From NCBI RefSeq assembly GCF_008477545.1, contig NZ_VORA01000001.1:1612001-1676000 (forward strand): a stretch of 64,000 nt of DNA. The letters run 5' to 3'. Below the pieces are notes generated by a model. It had not been told where the DNA came from. It made no database searches and saw only the letters and a program-made list of their open reading frames with translations. Made by a program: the position numbers and the translations under genes. Shown here piece after piece: positions 9,430-18,014 of this stretch. This DNA comes from Roseibium aestuarii (lineage in GTDB: Bacteria > Pseudomonadota > Alphaproteobacteria > Rhizobiales > Stappiaceae). Numbering within the stretch: position 1 is the first letter of the stretch; each line of letters begins with the position of its first letter.

Positions 9430-10479
9430 CTAGAGACCGTAAACATCCGCCAGTTGCGGGTCGCGGGCCGCCACCTGCCGGGCGAGATCCACGATCACCT
9501 TCGCCTGTTTCCAGGTGGCATCGTCCTGCATCTTGCCGTCGATCATCACGGCCCCGGTGCCGTCCGGCATGGCTTCGAGGATTCGCTTGGCGAAGGCGAC
9601 CTCGTCCGCGTCGGGCGAGAACACGCGCTTCGCAATGTCGATCTGGGTCGGATGCAGCGTCCAGGCTCCGGCGCAGCCCATGAGGAAGGCATTGCGGAAC
9701 TGGGCCTCGCAGGCCGCCGTGTCGGAAAAGTCGCCGAAGGGACCGTAGAACGCCTTGAGGCCATAGGTCTGGCAGGCGTCCACCATGCGGGCGAGCGTAT
9801 AGTGCCACAGGTCCTGCTGATAGGCGGCGCGGGGAGCGTCAGGGCTTGCCGGGTCGGCGTCGGCCAGCACCTTGTAGCCCGGGTGACCGCCGCCGACGCG
9901 GGTGGTCTTCATGCCACGGGAGGCGGCGAGATCCGCCGGTCCCAGGCTCATGCCCTGCATGCGCGGGCTGGCGGCGGCGATCTCCTCCACATTCTTGACC
10001 CCTTGCGCGGTTTCCAGAATGGCGTGGATGAGGATCGGCTTGGTCACGCCGGCGCGCGCCTCGAGCTGGGCAAGAAGCTGGTCGAGGTAATGGATGTCCC
10101 AGGCGCCTTCCACCTTCGGCAGCATGATCACGTCGAGCTTGTCCTTGAGGGCAGGCACGATGGTCATCAGGTCGTCGAGAACCCAGGGGCTGTTCAGGCA
10201 GTTGATGCGGACCCACAGGCCGGTGTCGCCGAAGTCATTCTCCTGACCCATCTGCACAAAGCCGGCGCGGGCGGCCTCCTTCGCATCGGCGGGAATGGCG
10301 TCTTCCAGATTGCCCAGCACCACGTCCACCTGGGAAATGAGCTGGGGCACCTTGGCACGGACCTTTTCCATGTGGGGCGGCACGAAGTGGATCATGCGCT
10401 CCGTGCGCACGGGCAAAGCCGCATAAGGCGCGGGCGCCCCGATGGCGAGAGGCTGGAAAAAGGCGCGCGGCGGCTTCAT
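9430..10479 (-). CDS. HpcH/HpaI aldolase-citrate lyase family; malyl-CoA lyase-like CoA-ester lyase
   Basis: A 349-residue TIM-barrel lyase of the CitE/malyl-CoA lyase type, which cleaves or forms 3-hydroxyacyl-CoA esters such as L-malyl-CoA or beta-methylmalyl-CoA with Mg2+. Visible landmarks are [17 protein letters not shown] (the metal and phosphate region), [11 protein letters not shown] with the conserved arginine, [28 protein letters not shown] with the metal-ligand glutamate, [14 protein letters not shown], and [13 protein letters not shown] [10 protein letters not shown], then [11 protein letters not shown]. The pattern follows Rhodobacter and Methylobacterium malyl-CoA lyases, although the N-terminal 30 residues differ. 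In alphaproteobacteria such enzymes serve the ethylmalonyl-CoA or serine cycles, but no other gene of these pathways is nearby. It is a single gene flanked by inverted repeats on both sides. Confidence 0.82.
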   Translation of the reverse strand: MKPPRAFFQPLAIGAPAPYAALPVRTERMIHFVPPHMEKVRAKVPQLISQVDVVLGNLEDAIPADAKEAARAGFVQMGQENDFGDTGLWVRINCLNSPWVLDDLMTIVPALKDKLDVIMLPKVEGAWDIHYLDQLLAQLEARAGVTKPILIHAILETAQGVKNVEEIAAASPRMQGMSLGPADLAASRGMKTTRVGGGHPGYKVLADADPASPDAPRAAYQQDLWHYTLARMVDACQTYGLKAFYGPFGDFSDTAACEAQFRNAFLMGCAGAWTLHPTQIDIAKRVFSPDADEVAFAKRILEAMPDGTGAVMIDGKMQDDATWKQAKVIVDLARQVAARDPQLADVYGL

Positions 10480-10563
10480 GGCAAACTCCTGTCAAAAGGC
10501 ACGATGGGTCGTCTATAGCCGCTTTGATCCTGCCGCTGAATTCGCCAAAAGTGGAGGGGGCTT

Positions 10564-10595
10564 CGCAGGTGCGTTAGATTTTTCTCGCACCTGCG
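10564..10595. repeat. perfect inverted repeat between the acyltransferase and lyase-like genes
   Basis: CGCAGGTGCG (10564-10573) and CGCACCTGCG (10586-10595) are perfect 10-bp arms around a 12-nt T-rich loop. The element lies 38 bp past the stop codon of the lipid A acyltransferase gene (- strand) and 85 bp before the start of the lyase-like gene. It could end the first transcript or be an operator for the second. No U-tract follows it, so I do not call it a classical terminator. Confidence 0.6.
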
Positions 10596-10632
10596 GCAGA
10601 GCCCTGCGGGGGATCTCCCGTTGGACGCGGGG

Positions 10633-11595
10633 TCAGGCCCACTTGCGGTGGATCCACATCCACTGGGCGGGATCCTCGCGGATCCAGTCCTCGAAGAGAT
10701 CGTGATAGGCCTGCGTGGCGGCCTGAATGTCGGCCTTGCGGTCGTCGCTGCGCGCCATGGGCAGAACCTTGGCCTCGATGCGGAAATGGACGCCCTTGAC
10801 CCGTGACACGCGGCCGATGACGAGGGGCAGCTTGCCCGCCCAGGCGAGGGTTGCCGGCACGGGCGTGGCGGTGGCGGGCAGGCCGAAGAAGGTGATCTCC
10901 AGGCCGCGCTTTTCCTTAAGGTCCCCCATGATGGCGATATGGGCCGAGTGATTGCGGGCAATGGACAGAAGCTTGCGGGCGGTGTCCGGTCCCTTGGAGA
11001 ACAGGCCGCCGCGATAGAGGTCGCCGCGCATGTCGCGCAGGAGCTGATCCGCGCCCGGGTTCTTCAGCGCCTGGTAGACGCCGGCAATGTCCAAACCCCG
11101 CTGCACGGCAGGCATGACGCTCAGCTCCCAGTTGCCCGCGTGCAGTGAGACGAAGAGGCAGGGCGCGCCCTTGTCGAGAATCGCCCGCGTCTCGGCATCG
11201 GCGACAAATTCGATCCGCTCGGGTGCGGCGAGGATTTCGCGGATGTGGAAGGTTTCCACGGCCACCCGGCCGAGATTTTCCCACATGTCGCGCAGGATGG
11301 TCTCGCGCTCGCGGGCAGACAGTTCCGGCAGGGCCTGCGCGAGATGATCGAGCGCCCGGCCGTGGCGATGGGTGAAGGGCGCGATCCAGCGCCAGAGCTT
11401 GCCCATGACGGCCGACGCCGGACCGAGCGGCAAGGCCCGGAACAGGCGCACGGCCAGGGTCAGCAGCAGATATTCGATCCGGTGAAGAAGGCTGACGGAA
11501 GCCGTCTGGGGTTTCTGCAAGGGTCTGTACCGTTTCGGCGAGAACGCCACTTGCGCGGCGGGGGGAAGCAGGGGTACGCAAACCGGGAGCAGCAT
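10633..11595 (-). CDS. lipid A biosynthesis acyltransferase, LpxL/HtrB family
   Basis: A membrane-associated acyltransferase that adds a secondary acyl chain to lipid A precursors on the inner face of the inner membrane. The HXXXXE-type catalytic motif of the LpxL family is seen as HAGNWE in LFVSLHAGNWELSVM. GVYQALKNPGADQLLRDMR and FFGLPATATPVPATLAWAGKLPLV also fit the family, and a hydrophobic helix (IEYLLLTLAVRLFRALPL) anchors the N-terminus. I chose ATG 11595 (320 residues), which has GGAGG 11 nt upstream. TTG 11520 would give a 295-residue protein closer to the usual length but has no ribosome-binding site. The 37 extra N-terminal residues are proline-rich and unremarkable. The AEC transporter gene diverges 150 bp away. 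Confidence 0.88.
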   Translation of the reverse strand: MLLPVCVPLLPPAAQVAFSPKRYRPLQKPQTASVSLLHRIEYLLLTLAVRLFRALPLGPASAVMGKLWRWIAPFTHRHGRALDHLAQALPELSARERETILRDMWENLGRVAVETFHIREILAAPERIEFVADAETRAILDKGAPCLFVSLHAGNWELSVMPAVQRGLDIAGVYQALKNPGADQLLRDMRGDLYRGGLFSKGPDTARKLLSIARNHSAHIAIMGDLKEKRGLEITFFGLPATATPVPATLAWAGKLPLVIGRVSRVKGVHFRIEAKVLPMARSDDRKADIQAATQAYHDLFEDWIREDPAQWMWIHRKWA

Positions 11596-11745
11596 GGGCC
11601 GGTCCCCCTCCGGCCAATCCCTGCCCGAATGTCCAAGCGTGCTTATCCAAGGCGCGCTGCGGATGCAAGCCGGAGCGCCGCCCTCGCGTCCGGGCTCTCG
11701 CGCTGCGGACAGGGACACAGACCGGGCCAGACAGACGGAAGAGAC

Positions 11746-12711
11746 ATGCAGGAAGTCATTTCACTCGCCTTTCCCTTCTTCGGGCTGATCTTTCTGGGCT
11801 ACATCGCAGGCAAGGTGAAGAAGCTGCCGGAGGAAGGCCTGTCGTGGATGTCCTTCTTCATCGTCTATGTGGCGCTGCCGGCCCTGTTCTTCCGGCTGCT
11901 CTCCAACACGCCGATCGAGCAGCTGACGGATCCGACCTTCGTCACCGCGACGACCTTCATGACCTACACCATGTTCGCCCTGTCCTTCTGCATCGGGGTG
12001 ATCGCGACCAAGGGCAACATCCGGGAAGCGGCGATGCTGGGGATCGCGGGCTCCTATTCCAACGTCGGCTACATGGGGCCCGGCCTGACGCTGGCCGTTC
12101 TCGGCCCGGCGGCCACGGTGCCGACGGCCCTCATCCTGAGCTTTGACAATACGCTGATGTTCATCCTGGCGCCGCTGATGATGGCGCTCGGCGGCAGCGG
12201 CAACCAGTCCATGGCGCATACGGCGCGGACGATCGCGGTGCGGATCTTCACCCATCCCTTCATCCTGGCGACCATCGCGGGCGTGGGGGCGGCGGCCATC
12301 GGCTTCAAGCCGCCGGAGGCCATCGACACGATGCTGCGCTATCTGAGCGGGGCGGCGGCCCCTTGCGCGCTCTTTGCCATGGGGGTGAGCGTGGCCATCC
12401 GGCCGGCCGGGCGCATTCCGCTGGAGCTGCCCATCGTGCTGGCGGTGAAGCTGGTGCTGCACCCGATCCTGATCTTCCTGCTGCTGGGCTGGATCGGCGG
12501 CATGGACCCGATCTGGGTGGCGACCGCCATTCTCATGGCCTGCCTTCCGCCAGCAACCAATGTCTTCGTCATCGCCCAGCAATACGGGATCTACGTGCAG
12601 CGGGCCTCCAGCTTCGTGCTGATCGGCACCATTGCCTCCGTCGTCACGGTCACAGCCTTCATCTTCGCCCTGACCGGCGGCTATTTCGGCTTCGAGATCA
12701 CCCCGCCCTGA
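11746..12711 (+). CDS. AEC-family (auxin efflux carrier-like) membrane transporter
   Basis: A 321-residue integral membrane protein of the AEC family, whose bacterial members carry malate, malonate or other small organic anions. It has about ten hydrophobic helices, beginning with FPFFGLIFLGYIAGKVKK after a very short N-terminus and including FIVYVALPALFFRLL, SYSNVGYMGPGL (the family's asparagine-glycine turn) and ILMACLPPATNVFVIA near the C-terminus, which corresponds to the second crossing loop. ATG 11746 is preceded by GGAAGAG and is the only start consistent with the first membrane helix. The UbiH-type gene converges on it, 18 bp away, with no terminator visible between them. The substrate cannot be predicted from the sequence. 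Confidence 0.85.
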   Translation: MQEVISLAFPFFGLIFLGYIAGKVKKLPEEGLSWMSFFIVYVALPALFFRLLSNTPIEQLTDPTFVTATTFMTYTMFALSFCIGVIATKGNIREAAMLGIAGSYSNVGYMGPGLTLAVLGPAATVPTALILSFDNTLMFILAPLMMALGGSGNQSMAHTARTIAVRIFTHPFILATIAGVGAAAIGFKPPEAIDTMLRYLSGAAAPCALFAMGVSVAIRPAGRIPLELPIVLAVKLVLHPILIFLLLGWIGGMDPIWVATAILMACLPPATNVFVIAQQYGIYVQRASSFVLIGTIASVVTVTAFIFALTGGYFGFEITPP

Positions 12712-12729
12712 GGCGCATGCCGGCCCGCC

Positions 12730-14010
12730 TCAGCGCGGCAGACGCGGCAGCTTGGGCGCAGGGAACCGCAGGCGCGGCGCCTTGGGGAAGGGCAGGGGCA
12801 GACCCTTCAGCCGCTGGCCCGGCGCGATGCCTTCCTTCATCAGGAAGCGGCGCAGGGCGGGCAACCGGTCGGCCAGATAGAGACCGGCGCTGCGCATCAT
12901 CTGAACCGGCAGGAAATCGGTGAGCAGGGATCGGTTCAGCGCGTCCACGGCGGCGGTGCGGCTGGTGATGTCCTGCCAGCGATCCTTCTCATAGGCCTTG
13001 AGCAGGGCGTCCGCGCCCGGGTCGGCGAGCGGGCTGCCGGCAGGGGTCAGGTGACCAGCCAGGCAGGCGACATCGCGCAGGCCCAGGTTCAGCCCCTGTG
13101 CCCCGATGGGCGGGAAGACATGGGCGGCCTCGCCGATCAGCGCCAGACGATGCCCTGCCAGGGCGTTGGCGGTGAGCCCGGAGAGCGGATAGCTCTGGGG
13201 CCGCGAGGCAATGCGGAACTTGCCGAGGATCGAATGGGCCCGGCGCTCCAGCTCCAGCGCCAGATCCTCATCGGCCATGGCGCGCAGGGGCTCGGCGTCT
13301 TCCGGGCTGACGACGCAAACCAGCGACGACATGCGCCCGGGCAGCGGCACCAGCGTGAAGGGGCCGGTGGGTGTGTGGAATTCGTTCGAGGTGTCGTTGT
13401 GGGGCTGGTCATGGGCCAGGTTGAGCACCACGGCGGTCTGGGGATAGGACCAGCTCTTTACTGAAATGCCCGCAGCCTCGCGCGCCGGAGAGCGGCGGCC
13501 GTCGGCGGCGACACAGAGCCTGGCGCGAATCTCGCCGCCCGAGGCCAGACGGATCACCACGTGATCCTCGAGGAAGGCATAGGAACTGACCGTATCCTCG
13601 ACCCGGGTGAGGGTCGAGGCCGCGTCTGCAGCCTCGGAGAGCGTGCGGTTCAGATCCTTGTTCAGGATGTTGTAGCCGAAGGCGTCCAGCTCCAGCTCGG
13701 CGCTGTCGAAGGTCACTTCCGGCGCCCGGATGAGCCGGTCCGTCCCGTCGATCATCCGCATCCGGCGCAGAGGCGCGGTGAGGGGCGCAAGGGTCTCCCA
13801 CAGGCCCAGCCGCGCGTAAAGATCGGCAGAGGCCGACAGGAGCGCCGTGGTGCGACCGTCGTCCAGATTGGCGGGCGGCGCCACCAGCACGGTGCCATAT
13901 CCCGCCTTGGCCAGAAGGAGTGCTGCGGTCATGCCCGCAGGGCCTGCGCCGATCACGGCAATGTCGTGGAGGGTCTGGTCGGAGGCGGGCAGGGCGGCGG
14001 TATCGGTCAT
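12730..14010 (-). CDS. UbiH/UbiF/VisC-family FAD-dependent ring hydroxylase (probable ubiquinone biosynthesis)
   Basis: A 426-residue flavoprotein monooxygenase. The FAD-binding motif VIGAGPAGMTAALLLAKAGY sits at residues 20-39, the DG signature is in CVAADGRRSPAREAAGI, and the second flavin motif GHRLALIGEAAHVFPPIGAQG is followed by LNLGLRDVACLAGHL, which is typical of the UbiH/COQ6 family that hydroxylates the ubiquinone ring. The ATG at 14010 was chosen because homology begins at the preceding residues; the in-frame upstream extension is arginine-rich. The last 40 residues are basic and proline-rich. Which ring position is modified cannot be told; alphaproteobacteria often use one or two such hydroxylases (UbiL, UbiM types). 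It converges with the AEC gene and diverges from the DUF2182 gene. Confidence 0.85.
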   Translation of the reverse strand: MTDTAALPASDQTLHDIAVIGAGPAGMTAALLLAKAGYGTVLVAPPANLDDGRTTALLSASADLYARLGLWETLAPLTAPLRRMRMIDGTDRLIRAPEVTFDSAELELDAFGYNILNKDLNRTLSEAADAASTLTRVEDTVSSYAFLEDHVVIRLASGGEIRARLCVAADGRRSPAREAAGISVKSWSYPQTAVVLNLAHDQPHNDTSNEFHTPTGPFTLVPLPGRMSSLVCVVSPEDAEPLRAMADEDLALELERRAHSILGKFRIASRPQSYPLSGLTANALAGHRLALIGEAAHVFPPIGAQGLNLGLRDVACLAGHLTPAGSPLADPGADALLKAYEKDRWQDITSRTAAVDALNRSLLTDFLPVQMMRSAGLYLADRLPALRRFLMKEGIAPGQRLKGLPLPFPKAPRLRFPAPKLPRLPR

Positions 14011-14257
14011 GGTCTGATCCGGGTTCGATGATCCGATGGGCGTTACCCGGCCTGGACCGGATCGCTCACCTGATCTACGTGGGGCGCGTGGGCGCGCTGA
14101 CAAGACGGCGGCGCTCCCTGTGGCAACGCGCCGCCCTCGGATCTAGACCGGGTCTCCGGTCACCGGCCTTGACCTGGGTCATGGAGACGGCGGATCCTGT
14201 CCCCTAGAAGCACGAGATGGTCCCGTACGGCAATCCCGTTCCCTGACACGAGGCAAG

Positions 14258-15175
14258 ATGACGCTCTCCCTGTCCACACCTCCCGCACCGTCCGCAGCTG
14301 CGCGGCCTGATGCCGTGCGCCCGCGCGGCTGGGGTCTTGTGGTCGCGGCCGTCGTTCTCCTGTCGGGGCTGGGCTGGCTGGTGATGGCCCTGATGGTGGT
14401 GGAGATGATCCCAGCCATTGACATGGGAGCGCTCGGCCCGGGCATGGGGCTTTTCAACAGTTTCGGTCCTCTCGCCGCCCTGCCGGCGGACGTGCGTGCC
14501 ACGCTCCAGGTTCTGTGTCTGCCCACGGCGGCGACCGGGGGGCTCTCTGGCTGGAGCCTCGCCCAGTGGGGCGGGGCGCTGGCCATGTGGGCGGCCATGG
14601 CGCTTGCCATGATGGTGCCGACCGCCATCCCCATGCTGAAGCGCTTCCATGCGGCCAGCGAAGGGTCCGTGATGGCCACCCTTGCGGTGCTGCTCGGCTA
14701 TGTGAGCGTCTGGCTTGCCTATGCGGTCGCCGCGACGCTGGCCCAGTGGCTCTTCAATGCGAAACTCGCCGTCCTCTCTGATGTGGCGGCCTCCGTGTCG
14801 CTCGCCTTTTCCGCCAGCGTGCTGCTGGCGGCCGGCATCTATCAGTTCACGCCGGTGAAGCGGGCCTGTCTGCTGCGATGCTGGTATCCGCGCTTCGTCT
14901 TCGGAACGGCCGGGGCGGACCGGCGGGTGCCGCTTTCCGCTGCCCTGGTCGAGGGCGTCCGCCAGGGCGTGTCCTGCCTCGGCTGCTGCTCGGCGGTCAT
15001 GGGCGTCATGTTCGCCGTGGGCGTGATGAACCTGTTCTGGATGGTCCTGCTCGGCGCCCTCATGGCCGTTGAAAAGAGCCTGCCCTCGCGGGTGCTGCCG
15101 CCGCTGGCCGGGGCGCTGTTCCTGCTGGCCGGAGCGGCCCTGGTGCTGGTCATCCGCCTGGGGGCAGCCGCCTGA
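14258..15175 (+). CDS. DUF2182 family predicted metal-binding integral membrane protein
   Basis: A 305-residue membrane protein of the DUF2182 family, annotated as predicted metal-binding and of unknown function. About seven hydrophobic helices are visible. The diagnostic region is ALAMWAAMALAMMVPTAIPML (the MMxPT motif), then GIYQFTPVKRACLLRCWYP with the cysteine pair, and GVSCLGCCSAVMGVMFAVGVMNLFWM with three cysteines and the GxMN-type helix. Cysteines at the membrane face make metal or haem handling plausible. In many genomes DUF2182 genes sit beside DUF1326 genes, but no such partner is present here. It is a single + strand gene; ATG 14258 is preceded by GAGGC. Confidence 0.85.
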   Translation: MTLSLSTPPAPSAAARPDAVRPRGWGLVVAAVVLLSGLGWLVMALMVVEMIPAIDMGALGPGMGLFNSFGPLAALPADVRATLQVLCLPTAATGGLSGWSLAQWGGALAMWAAMALAMMVPTAIPMLKRFHAASEGSVMATLAVLLGYVSVWLAYAVAATLAQWLFNAKLAVLSDVAASVSLAFSASVLLAAGIYQFTPVKRACLLRCWYPRFVFGTAGADRRVPLSAALVEGVRQGVSCLGCCSAVMGVMFAVGVMNLFWMVLLGALMAVEKSLPSRVLPPLAGALFLLAGAALVLVIRLGAAA

Positions 15176-15362
15176 GCCTGGTGCGAGGATTCCCCTGCTG
15201 CGCCGGCCGATGAGGCTATGGAATGAGGGGGCAACGGGCCCGGGGCACAAAAATCGGCAACAAGTCTGTTCAATCCGGCGCAGAATTGAAATAATAGAGC
15301 CACAGACGTGTCGTCCCCCAGGGGCCCGGCACCCCGTAGCAATTGCGTGAGGCCCCTAGCCC

Positions 15363-16082
15363 GTGACCGACTTTCCCCATGAGCGTACCCCGCAGGAACC
15401 TGCGCTGTTCCTGATTCACATGCTGACCGCGCTGGGTGCGCCGGTTGCTCTCGTGGCCCTTCTGGCCGGGGCCCGTGGCGCCTGGGCGGAAATGTTCGCC
15501 TGGCTGGGTCTGGCGCTGGTGATCGACGGGGTCGACGGTCCGTTGGCGCGCAAATACGACATCGCGCACCGGCTGCCGCGCTGGTCCGGGGCGTCCCTCG
15601 ATTTCGTCATCGACTACGCCACCTATGTCTTCCTGCCGGCCTTTGCCCTGTCGGCCAGCGGCATGATCTCCTCGCCCTGGAGCTGGATCTGCGGCGGGCT
15701 CGTCGTCTTCACCGGGGCGCTTTATTTCGCCGACAACGGCATGAAGACCCCGGATGGCTCCTTCAAGGGGTTCCCCGGCGGCTGGAACATGGTGGTTTTC
15801 GGCCTGATGGCCCTGTCGCCGTCCGAAGGCTTCACCATCGGCTTCGTGCTCTTCTGCTGCGTGCTCACCTTCCTGCCGATCCGCTTCGTCCATCCGGTGC
15901 GCGTCAAGCGCTGGCGTCCTCTGACCCTCGGCATCACGCTGGTGTGGTTCGTGGCGGCAGGCATCGCTGTGGCCGACGGCATGAGCGTCGAGGGTCCCGC
16001 TGCCATGGTGCTCACAGCGGCCAGTCTTTACCTCTTCTGCGTGAGCGGCATCCAGCAGCTCTGCGAACGCTTCATCGACTGA
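15363..16082 (+). CDS. pcs: phosphatidylcholine synthase
   Basis: A 239-residue inner-membrane enzyme that condenses choline with CDP-diacylglycerol to phosphatidylcholine, a lipid pathway largely confined to alphaproteobacteria and some symbionts and pathogens. The CDP-alcohol phosphotransferase motif D-x2-D-G-x2-A-R-x8-G-x3-D-x3-D is complete, running from DGVDGPLAR to SLDFVIDYATY. About eight membrane helices follow, with the Pcs-specific GGWNMVVFGLMAL segment. Translation starts at GTG 15363 since no in-frame ATG precedes the family start; the ribosome-binding site is weak. It is followed closely by terC and has no choline-uptake gene alongside. Confidence 0.93.
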   Translation: MTDFPHERTPQEPALFLIHMLTALGAPVALVALLAGARGAWAEMFAWLGLALVIDGVDGPLARKYDIAHRLPRWSGASLDFVIDYATYVFLPAFALSASGMISSPWSWICGGLVVFTGALYFADNGMKTPDGSFKGFPGGWNMVVFGLMALSPSEGFTIGFVLFCCVLTFLPIRFVHPVRVKRWRPLTLGITLVWFVAAGIAVADGMSVEGPAAMVLTAASLYLFCVSGIQQLCERFID

Positions 16083-16168
16083 TCCCTGATCCCATGCAAC
16101 GCCCGGCCGGTCCGGGCGTTCTGCCGTGAGGCGCCCACCCGCGCCGGATGAGACGGGGAGACCTCACC

Positions 16169-16906
16169 ATGGAATGGCTGATGCAGCCGGAAATCTGGGC
16201 AAGCCTTCTGACCCTGACGGTCATGGAGGTGGTGCTCGGCATCGACAACATCGTCTTCATTTCGGTCATCGTGTCCCGTCTGCCCGAGCAGATGGCGGCC
16301 CGTGCCCGGGCCATCGGTCTGGCCATGGCGCTGGTCTTCCGCATCGCGCTGCTGTCGGTGCTGAGCTGGCTTGTCGGTCTCACCGCGCCGCTCGTCACCA
16401 TCGCGGGCCATGATTTTTCCTGGCGTGATGCGATTCTCATGGCCGGCGGCCTGTTCCTGCTCTTCAAGGCGACCCACGAGATCCACAAGGGCATCGAGGG
16501 CGACGAGGATGAGGAGCGAGGTGCTGCGGCCCGCAAGGTCAGCTACGGCGCCGTGATCGCCCAGATCCTCGTCATCGACATGGTGTTTTCCATCGACAGC
16601 ATCATCACGGCCATCGGCATGGCGGAGCACCTCGGGGTGATGGTCGCGGCCGTGGTCATCGCCATGGGCATCATGTATCTGGCCTCCGGTCCGGTGGCCG
16701 AGTTCATCAAGCATCATCCCACGACCAAGATGCTGGCGCTCGCCTTCCTGCTGCTCATCGGGGTTGCCCTTGTCGCCGACGCGCTCGGGTTCCATATCCC
16801 GCGTGGTTACATCTATTTCGCCATGGCCTTCTCGGCCGGGGTGGAGATCATCAATGTCATTGCCGGCCGCAGGCGCCGCAGGGCCCGGGAGGCCCGTGCG
16901 GCCTGA
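16169..16906 (+). CDS. TerC-family integral membrane protein
   Basis: A 245-residue membrane protein of the TerC/Alx family, now linked to Mn2+ export and tellurite resistance. It begins MEWLMQPEIWASLLTL, followed by the family signature VVLGIDNIVFISV with two acidic residues inside the first helices, and IDMVFSIDSIITAIGMAEH, the second acidic repeat. About seven helices are visible, and a basic RRRRRAREARAA tail is cytoplasmic. ATG 16169 starts 87 bp after pcs, and two stem-loops follow the stop. Mn2+ export is inferred from the family. An upstream yybP-ykoY riboswitch, which often controls such genes, is not seen. Confidence 0.9.
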   Translation: MEWLMQPEIWASLLTLTVMEVVLGIDNIVFISVIVSRLPEQMAARARAIGLAMALVFRIALLSVLSWLVGLTAPLVTIAGHDFSWRDAILMAGGLFLLFKATHEIHKGIEGDEDEERGAAARKVSYGAVIAQILVIDMVFSIDSIITAIGMAEHLGVMVAAVVIAMGIMYLASGPVAEFIKHHPTTKMLALAFLLLIGVALVADALGFHIPRGYIYFAMAFSAGVEIINVIAGRRRRRAREARAA

Positions 16907-16950
16907 AGGGAGCCCGAGTGTTCCCTGAGGTCGGCTGACATCCCGTCTAT

Positions 16951-17002
16951 CGGCTCCGTGATCGGAGCCTGACCGCCCGCGCGTCCTGCGGGCGGTCCTT
17001 TT
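16951..17002 (+). terminator. terminator after terC (two stem-loops)
   Basis: A first small hairpin, GGCTCC/GGAGCC, lies at 16951-16969. The main stem follows: GACCGCCCGC (16971-16980) with GCGGGCGGTC (16988-16997), a 7-nt loop and a CTTTT tail. The quinone oxidoreductase gene starts 20 bp further on, so it has its own promoter or is read through. Confidence 0.85.
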
Positions 17003-17022
17003 GCTGTCGAGGAGGAGACATC

Positions 17023-18000
17023 ATGGTTCACGCGATCCGCATCCACGAAACCGGCGGACCGGACAAGATGAAGTGGGAAGAAATCGAGGTCGGGGCTCCG
17101 GGGGCGGGCGAGATTCGCATCCGCCACACGGCTGTCGGGCTCAACTACATCGACACCTATTTCCGCTCCGGTCTCTATCCCTCTCCGTCCGGCCTGCCGC
17201 TGGTGCTCGGCAACGAGGGCGCCGGCGTCGTCGTGGCGATCGGTGAGGGCGTGACCTCGCTCGCCGTCGGCGACCGGGTGGCCTATGCCGGGCCGATCGG
17301 CTCCTATTCGGAAGAGCGCCTGATGGCGGCCGACCGGGTGGTGAAGATCCCCGAGGGCATCGACGACAAGACGGCTGCGGCCATGATGCTCAAGGGCATG
17401 ACCGCCCAGTATCTGCTGCGCCAGACCTTCCAGGTCGGTCCGGACACCACGCTGCTCTTCCACGCCGCCGCCGGGGGCGTCGGCCTCATCGCCGGTCAGT
17501 GGGCAAGCCATCTGGGTGCGACCGTCATCGGCACGGTCGGGTCCGACGAGAAGGCGGAACTCGCCCGCGCCAACGGCTACACCCACGTGATCAACTACCG
17601 GAGCGAGAATTTCGTCGAGCGGGTGGCCGAGATCACCGGCGGGCGCAAGTGCGACGTGGTCTATGACAGCGTCGGCAAGGACACCTATCCGGGGTCGCTC
17701 GACTGCATTCGGCCCCTCGGCCTGTGGGTCAGCTTCGGCCAGTCCTCCGGACCGATCACCGATTTCAATATGGGGATCCTGTCCCAGAAGGGCTCGCTCT
17801 TCGCGACCCGTCCGACGCTCTTCACCTATATCGCCACGCCCGAGGCCCTGGCCAAGACCGCCGGAGAACTCTTCGACGTGGTTGCCAAGGGCATCGTGAA
17901 GATCCCGGTCAGCCAGGAATATGCTCTGAAGGATGCCGCGCGCGCCCACGAGGACCTGCAGGGCCGCAAGACTACCGGCGCAACCGTTCTGTTGCCGTAA
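17023..18000 (+). CDS. NADPH:quinone oxidoreductase, QOR/zeta-crystallin type
   Basis: A 325-residue medium-chain dehydrogenase/reductase of the quinone oxidoreductase branch, which reduces quinones with NADPH and lacks the zinc sites of alcohol dehydrogenases. The N-terminal catalytic domain shows VGLNYIDTYFRSGLY and LGNEGAGVVVAIGEGV. The Rossmann domain follows with LFHAAAGGVGLIAGQWASHLG, the AxGGVG nucleotide motif, and a CDVVYDSVGKDTY strand. The start at ATG 17023 is backed by GAGGAGG. A LysR gene starts 14 bp after the stop, and the purine genes follow, so this enzyme may be co-transcribed with their regulator. Whether it works in purine oxidation, for example in disposing of electrons, is open. 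Confidence 0.9.
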   Translation: MVHAIRIHETGGPDKMKWEEIEVGAPGAGEIRIRHTAVGLNYIDTYFRSGLYPSPSGLPLVLGNEGAGVVVAIGEGVTSLAVGDRVAYAGPIGSYSEERLMAADRVVKIPEGIDDKTAAAMMLKGMTAQYLLRQTFQVGPDTTLLFHAAAGGVGLIAGQWASHLGATVIGTVGSDEKAELARANGYTHVINYRSENFVERVAEITGGRKCDVVYDSVGKDTYPGSLDCIRPLGLWVSFGQSSGPITDFNMGILSQKGSLFATRPTLFTYIATPEALAKTAGELFDVVAKGIVKIPVSQEYALKDAARAHEDLQGRKTTGATVLLP

Positions 18001-18014
18001 GGGGGACAAGCGAC